Shown in pieces: positions 58,397-64,000 of a DNA stretch of 64,000 nt. Source of the DNA: Fennellomyces sp. T-0311. Lineage: Eukaryota > Mucoromycota > Mucoromycetes > Mucorales > Lichtheimiaceae. The translations under genes and the position numbers were made by a program. The notes under the pieces were generated by a model that had not been told where the DNA came from, did not search any database, and was given only the letters and a program-made list of their open reading frames with translations. The stretch's first letter is position 1; each line of letters opens with the position of its first letter. The DNA is taken from NCBI GenBank assembly GCA_025266875.1, contig JALLLT010000022.1:62001-126000 (forward strand). Direction: 5' to 3'.

Positions 58397-59604
58397 TTAT
58401 AGCATTCTGTAACGTCTCATGGGACCAAAAGTCTGAACTCTACTCTCTCTGAGCACAAAGAGAAGGCAGTTTGTGTTACAGAATGGTGCTTCCAGTATTG
58501 CATTCTTTTTGGTGCATTTCGCATAACTCCAAAGCTCTTCAATACCGAGATATTGGTCGGGGATAAGATATAAGCTGGGATACTTGTGTAGGTACGATAC
58601 ATCGTTCTTTCGGTAACCGTAACGTCCTCCGCTGAATTTCCAAAATCGTAGACATCGCGCTTGTCGTAATTGCATATGCGTTCCGTATTTGCCACTAGCC
58701 CACGAAGGCTCACACCGTATTCTGAGTTCTGCTCTTTTTTTTAGCGCTTCTTCGTTAAGCTCTTCAGAAAGGCCAAAATATAAAAGGGATGGGTCATCCC
58801 GGGCGAGATCTTCGTAAAATTGGTGTCCCAAATCCGAGAGTTGTTGGTCATAACTAATACCGAGGTTGATCATTTTTTTTTGAAATCATATTTGCTACGG
58901 CAAAATAGCGATCATGTGCTCTTGCTCTGGTACGTTTTTGAACGAGCCGTAACGGAATACAGGCGTTCCATTTCACCTATGTAGTACATATCGTGTGAAG
59001 AAATCCGAAGAGAAGGACTCGACGTCTGGGGTCCGTTGTAAAAAACTTGTTACCACGCCGAAAGTTGCCTTTTTCTGAGTAAATGATGTCATTTATATAA
59101 ACGTAGCGTTCCATTGCAAAAGACGTGTCTTTTATATTCGTCATTAAGATAGTAGTACCATCTAAGGAGACTCCTTTGGACATGGCACCATTTGATACAC
59201 ACGAATACATATTACGTTCCACCCACGTAAAGCAACCATCAAGACATATAGGCCTCCAGCAGAGTCCATACTCAGTTGACCCAATGTGATTCCATTGTCT
59301 GATTCAGGTGTGTATGAAAAAACCCTAGTTTTTTTTTGAAACAAAGCCCTGGCACCAAGACGAGTGTACAGTAGGCGTGATGGAAGATCATATGCATTTG
59401 CCGTATCTCGCGCTGCTTCTTCTCCTTGTCCGACTGGTCAATACACCACTGGCCCCAGCAGACGCATTTTGCACCGAAATCTTTGCAGATTCGCTGAATG
59501 AGGTGTTCATATTTGACAAATCGTGGTTTCACAGGGACACATGTCTTAGTACTTCGATCGATGCATGAACCATAAGACGTAACTCTCGTTTGTATGCGCC
59601 ACAC
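58397..59604 (-). pseudogene. HET-like gene, decayed copy
   Basis: From right to left the family order is visible in several frames: VKPRFVKYEHLIQRICKDFG, WGQWCIDQSDKEKKQREIRQMH with YCTLVLVPG (second HET block nearly perfect), a broken third block around a stop at 59272-59274, then WNACIPLRLVQKRTRARAHDRYFAVANM, a frameshift at an A-run near 58873, and LGHQFYEDLARDDPSLLYFGLSEEL in the C-terminal half. The N-terminus (YITxD...) and first HET block are missing. It cannot be translated into one protein. Confidence 0.75.
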
Positions 59605-60331
59605 GTTTCAATGAAATGAAAAGGAGTAGACCGTTCTCCATATAGCATACACCACGCGCATCGATTTCAGTCGCATGATTGGACACTTAGCGTCAATTGT
59701 ACGTGCCATATGAACGTTATTTTAGAAAGAAACTCTCATGCTAAATGTATCTGCTTTATGAAAGTTTATTAATATTCACTCCGTATGTACGTTTCCATTT
59801 TGGTGGTTCGGCAGTAAGTGACGCACAGTTACCATCATTACGTGCTGATGTCATAACAAGGCAGGTAAACTGAAATGCCGTTTCGCTTGGTGTACTGTAC
59901 GCGGGAATATTGCGTTTGATCCTGTGCCGTATGGGAAAAAAAGAGAGAATATGCGACGGGTTGGATGTTAGCAACAAGTTTCGATGACTTTCAGTCACCT
60001 GCATTAACTTCGCAAAATAGCGTAATATCAACGTTGAAATCAAAAAGCGCTGATTGTTAGCGACTAGTAATTTTACCCCGAAAGATGTACGTAGCTGAAC
60101 GATGATTGCATATGTAGTAAAAATTACACACATAAAAAAAGCACGACCGTCCCATAGCTTAGAGATACGTCAGAGCATTCTTACATGATAGCTTTCAATT
60201 TTAACTAAAGCAAAAAAAATTTTCTAACGCATACCCGCATTCCTTATACCATACATTTTTAATGTCTAACAGCAATGGGTGTCGTATAAAAAGCATTAAG
60301 GTGGCTCAAAATACTCATACACTCAAGTGAC
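59605..60331. other. Intergenic, no gene recognised
   Basis: 730 bases; a 125-codon minus frame at 59756-60133 has no motif. The right end should carry the promoter of the secreted-protein gene. Confidence 0.45.
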
Positions 60332-62060
60332 ATGCATTCCATTATTTGGGCATCCGTACTGATCGTTACTGGTATCGTTACGGAGGCTGCTTTCGTTCCA
60401 CTTAGCAACTCAAACACCACCGACGTTTACAACATTCACCAACTATGGAAAAGACAAGACGATTCGAATAAAATTGAGAGCGCATCTCCTTTGAACCAGA
60501 GAGGTCAAAGCTTAATGGCTGATATTGTATGAACAGAAAGCGCTTTTAGTCAACGCATTCGACTAATTTATCATTGTATTAGTTTAACCACTTTGGTGTA
60601 GCTGCATGTGGAGCTTTTTCAGGGATAGGAAGCACTATTATCCCGTTCCCAGTCGCTGTAAATGCTTTGACCAGGGCTGGCGCCATCACTGTTAACGCAG
60701 ACGGCGCACCTGTTTGCAGTAGCGGTGAAGTGAACGATATCTATAACTATGGCCTCGTCATTGGCCCAGGAAGCCCTAATACTTCTCCGATCGTTGTAAC
60801 TGGCAACGCTTTCGTGCCCAATCCAGAATCACCGGATTACACTGTAAAGGGTGATCAGTGCGGTCTCTTCCCAACGTCTGACAGTAAACTCGAATTTGAT
60901 TATGTCAGACAAGGCATTTATGAGGCATCCAAGTACCTTGCAAGTCTTTCTCCAGATCTAAGACTTGATGGAAACGGCAATATCATGGAACGCACTGCGC
61001 CTGTGGATCCCTGTTATCGTGTTATGACCCTTAATACATGCTTTGAAGTCTCCCCGAACACTGATGCAGCGCGTGATGGTGGATGGTGTTCAGGATTGAC
61101 TAATGCCGAACTCTCAGACTCATATGGTATTTTTTATACCGGAAACTCATGGACCGGACCCAATAATCCCGAGATTTTCGATGACGCAGAAACAGTAGTA
61201 ATCAACGTAAGTATACGTCTTGGATGTCGATATTCACTTCTTACATAACATTCCATATGGAATGTAGATTCCGCTTACCCAGGGTTCTAGAGAAAGATTG
61301 GTCAGCAACCCTACCCTGAAAATCCCTGGGTGCAAAACAATTTACAATTTCTATGCCGTTGATGACGATGGACACTTCCAAGATACTCCTTCCTCACTAT
61401 TCAATATCGAATATTCTAATACCAACAGTGCCTTTGAAGGATTCATTTTGGCCTATGGAGGTATTTATCGATAATATTTGGCTTTGCAAACGACTAATGT
61501 TTTCTATAGGCACAATCAAAAGCTATGGGACCATTAATGGAAAGATATTTGGATCTGAGGGAATAAATGATTATTTCGGCGGTAACCTTGGCGACTTTCA
61601 GTGTGGCGAATTCACTGGGTGCGTCCCGGCCTTTGATCTCACATTGACGTCCGAAAGCACAAGCTGTACTCCTGAAACATCCACTGAAATTACCACTGAG
61701 ATCTCTACAATTACTGAAGGAAGCACTACCACTACTCGTCATACATCCACTACCGTTACACACGAGCACACTGTGGCAGAAACTACTTTGACCGTGACTG
61801 AACCCGCTACGTCCACAGTTGTTACCACAACAACAGATACTTATACTACGACATATACATCCGACGGTTCGACAGTCACCAACATAGTGACTACTACCAA
61901 GCCAGTATTCGTCCCCGTACAAAATGACTTTGATCACGAGGCCGATGATGGCAGCTGGAAGCATAAAGGCGACTGGAAGAAGGGCGATGACTGGAAGAAG
62001 GGCGATGACTGGAAGAAGGGCGATGACTGGAAGAAGGGTGATGACTGGAATGACAAGTAG
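60332..62060 (+). CDS. Secreted choice-of-anchor-A-like protein with repeat tail
   Basis: Exons: 60332-60526, 60583-61206, 61268-61460, 61510-62060; 520 aa. A signal peptide (IIWASVLIVTGIVTEAA) is followed by a Kex2-type KR at 40-41. The main domain runs from FNHFGVAACGAFSGIGSTII to GTIKSYGTINGKIFG and FGGNLGDFQCGEF, an arrangement like the choice-of-anchor A domain of bacterial and fungal surface proteins; this match is by pattern and moderate. It has about eight Cys that could pair outside the cell. A ~100-residue Thr/Ser-rich part, likely O-glycosylated, follows, then four to five GDDWKK repeats and a short DWNDK end. There is no GPI signal, so it is either soluble or held by the charged tail. 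A wall or surface role is inference. Confidence 0.78.
61968..62050 (+). repeat. In-frame 18-base minisatellite (GDDWKK)n
   Basis: Between four and five copies of ggcgatgactggaagaag, the first slightly shortened and the last with one change, coding for the Lys/Asp/Trp tail of the secreted protein. Near-identity of the units points to recent expansion, and the copy number may vary between strains. Confidence 0.9.
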
Positions 62061-62165
62061 TGGGATGCTTATTAGACGTATTCATTTTCTTTTACTTATA
62101 TATGATGATGTTGAAACTTAATTAAATATACAAATAAATTAGCGCATTCTGTAGTATATAGATAA

Positions 62166-62516
62166 CTAGTAGTACTGGTAATATATCGCATTCTCATTTA
62201 CGTAGCCGCCACCGTCGAACCTATACTTTACGTTATCTGTTTGTATGGAAGTAGTAATTTTATTGCTTTCTGCAAGGAAGTCAAGCAATATATAAGATAA
62301 ACAAGCATTACTATTAGCACTCTTTGCCAAATGGAGATACAATTGGTTTTTATTTTGCAAAAGACGGAATATGGTACCTGTAACAGAGACTAATAAACAA
62401 TTCGGCCGAGCAGGCAGTTCGAGCTTTCTCTTAGCGAATAATATGGCACTATACTCCACAGATATGAAGTGTTTATGTATAAGTACATTCTCACTGGAAT
62501 TATTTACTTGGATCAT
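62166..62516 (-). CDS. Unrecognised small open frame or gene fragment
   Basis: 116 codons starting MIQVNNSSENVLIHKHF, with a coding-like composition (LLVSVTGTIFRLLQNKNQLYLHLAK, then a C-terminal KYRFDGGGYVNENAIYY). No motif is recognised, no neighbour explains it, and the preceding DNA lacks a clear start context. It may be the last exon of a lost gene. Confidence 0.35.
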   Translation of the reverse strand: MIQVNNSSENVLIHKHFISVEYSAILFAKRKLELPARPNCLLVSVTGTIFRLLQNKNQLYLHLAKSANSNACLSYILLDFLAESNKITTSIQTDNVKYRFDGGGYVNENAIYYQYY

Positions 62517-62639
62517 AGTATACTATAATGAAGAGAAAGCAGGTCTACAGGCACGTCTATAAAAGTCCAATATCGAGTTACCAATACCGATTTTAGTCTT
62601 TGGAAGTTTTTGATGAGCATATGTTATCAGAGCGCAGGG

Positions 62640-64000
62640 CTATGTCACTCTACTGAGGCCAAATATATGTAAAGAGCCAAGTTGTCGTTTTGACCAAATG
62701 CCGACAAGTTTTCGAAGTTGAATATTGTTCAAATCTTTGGAGGACAATGTAAACTGGCGAAGCACACGCAACTTTCCATGAAAAGCGTCTAATATTTGGT
62801 CCGGCAACTCATCCACATTGACGGAGCAGACAGAGTCCATAAGATAGCGGAAACAACTGATGAGCGTGGCAAGTTTGACGGCTGTGAATCCATTACAATA
62901 GATAAGCTCGACATTTGTCAAGCCCCGGTTTTGGCGTTTCCAAGGCCATTTGACACTTTGCTCCGAGATCAACTCTTTCAAGTACCAAATCTTCCAAACA
63001 AGGGAATTGGCACAGCAGCTGTTTAATGTCAGCGAGTGGAGATAAGCTAATCAGGAAGCGTCGACTTTGGGCAGCCAACGAACGGAGATGGGATTTGCCT
63101 TGACTATGAATCGTGGTATCATATTGTACACTGGCTCCATTCCGAGATCTGTTTGTATGAGGAAGTCACTCATGACGGGCGTGTATTTCTTCAGTATCGA
63201 CACTGCTCTTTCTTGTTTGGCACAATCTTGGTGGAATGAGAGTGCCTTGTGTCCGCACTTTGCTGGCTGGTATGAAAGTGAATCCTTACCCAGACGAATG
63301 GCGTATAACAACGGGAGGGTAGCGTCAATCCAGCCCAGTATTTGATCTGCATCAAATGGCTCCTGCAAATAAAAATGGCGGACGCCAATGAAGAATGACA
63401 GGATCCGCTTCAGCTGTGGTGTATCCATTTGAGGGAGGGATAAATGCAAGTCGATGACCCGGCTCATCGATTCAGTGGCAGGACTCCCTATTGCAAGTTT
63501 GGCAGCGCTTTGTGTCGTCTTGGAAATCGCGTATAGGCGATTTTACGTGCACCGGAGATGCGTCAAGTTAGGACAGGTAGTAAACAGATCGCAGATAAAG
63601 TCTCCCATATCCACGCTGTTAACAAGGTCAATCACCAATCGTGTCAGCGTATGGCTCATAAGGCCAAACAGTTTTTCGAAGAAGCGGAGAATAATAAACA
63701 TTGGCAACTAAATCAAAGAGTTATCAAAGCAAAAGAAAACACTAGAGGGCAACCGTACTTGTTCGCATATTTGAACAGCCCAGATCAACAAGATACTTGA
63801 GTGTACTGGTGTGCCCATATCGCATAAAAAGATGGCGAATATCTTTGCCGTTGATATCATATCCGGCGAGATCAGGTAGAACATCGCTGTCTGTGATCGT
63901 ACGCCACATATATGGATTTTCCGGTAACGCTGTGCGCCAGCGTTTGCAAACTTGAATACAGTGCACGCACTCAATCAATGTCAATTGGGAGATGGTGAGT
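62640..64000 (-). pseudogene. F-box/LRR gene with two in-frame stops (runs off right edge)
   Basis: At the edge the frame begins inside an F-box: LTLIECVHCIQVCKRWR then ENPYMWRTI. Exon 1 (63754 to beyond 64000) joins by a 46-base intron (63708-63753) to a long exon with LRR-like text (LTRLVIDLVNSVDMGDFICD, CPNLTHLRC, VIDLHLSLPQMDTPQLKRIL, LTNVELIYCNGF). The frame stays the same through to TGA/TGA-side end at 62640, but is cut by TAA at 63543-63545 and by TGA at 63051-63053. Neither stop can be removed by an intron of normal size in phase; the only candidate, 33 bases, is too short. The reading frame between stops is otherwise clean, so inactivation looks recent. Confidence 0.7.

Overview
The window is eukaryotic nuclear DNA from a filamentous fungus, most likely an early-diverging one (Mucoromycota, probably Mucorales; this placement is inference). 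Genes are broken by many short GT-AG introns of about 45-90 bases, the housekeeping genes are of fungal type, and the repeats (a tyrosine-recombinase element, Tc1/mariner debris, foldback DNA) fit that group. There are no operons. Exon coordinates below were worked out by hand from splice sites and reading-frame phase.

Layout. 1-477: start of an F-box gene that runs off the left edge. 650-5105: tandem pair of pyruvate dehydrogenase E1-alpha genes, the second divergent. 6319-16361: dense conserved block with a YANK/STK32-type kinase (-), ATP10 (+), a TMF1/Sgm1-type golgin (-), a GNAT acetyltransferase (-) and a polytopic membrane protein of unknown role (-). 17.9-20.3 kb: a spliced protein of unknown family with a PD-(D/E)xK nuclease-like motif. 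21.1-22.4 kb: a 0.94-kb foldback element beside a truncated Tc1/mariner transposase. 22.5-24.5 kb: a cytochrome P450.

24.5-50.3 kb is gene-poor, AT-rich accessory DNA. It holds two NmrA-like oxidoreductase paralogues in opposite orientation, one intact HET-like gene, decayed relatives of it, a tyrosine-recombinase remnant with palindromic repeats, a textbook TA-flanked MITE, a small C2H2 zinc-finger gene and a possible small secreted protein. 50.4-57.6 kb is a second conserved block: a ThrE/PRM10-type transporter, an endonuclease/exonuclease/phosphatase-family protein, a small two-helix membrane protein, an alpha-arrestin with a PY motif, and COQ10. 57.6-64 kb returns to accessory DNA: another HET-like pseudogene, a secreted choice-of-anchor-A-like protein with a repeat tail, and an F-box/LRR gene with two in-frame stops running off the right edge.

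Several conserved genes serve mitochondria (PDH E1-alpha twice, ATP10, COQ10); others serve the Golgi (TMF) and endocytic sorting (arrestin). The accessory part is marked by gene-family birth and death, above all a HET-like family with one intact and three broken copies. No tRNA, rRNA or CRISPR array was recognised.
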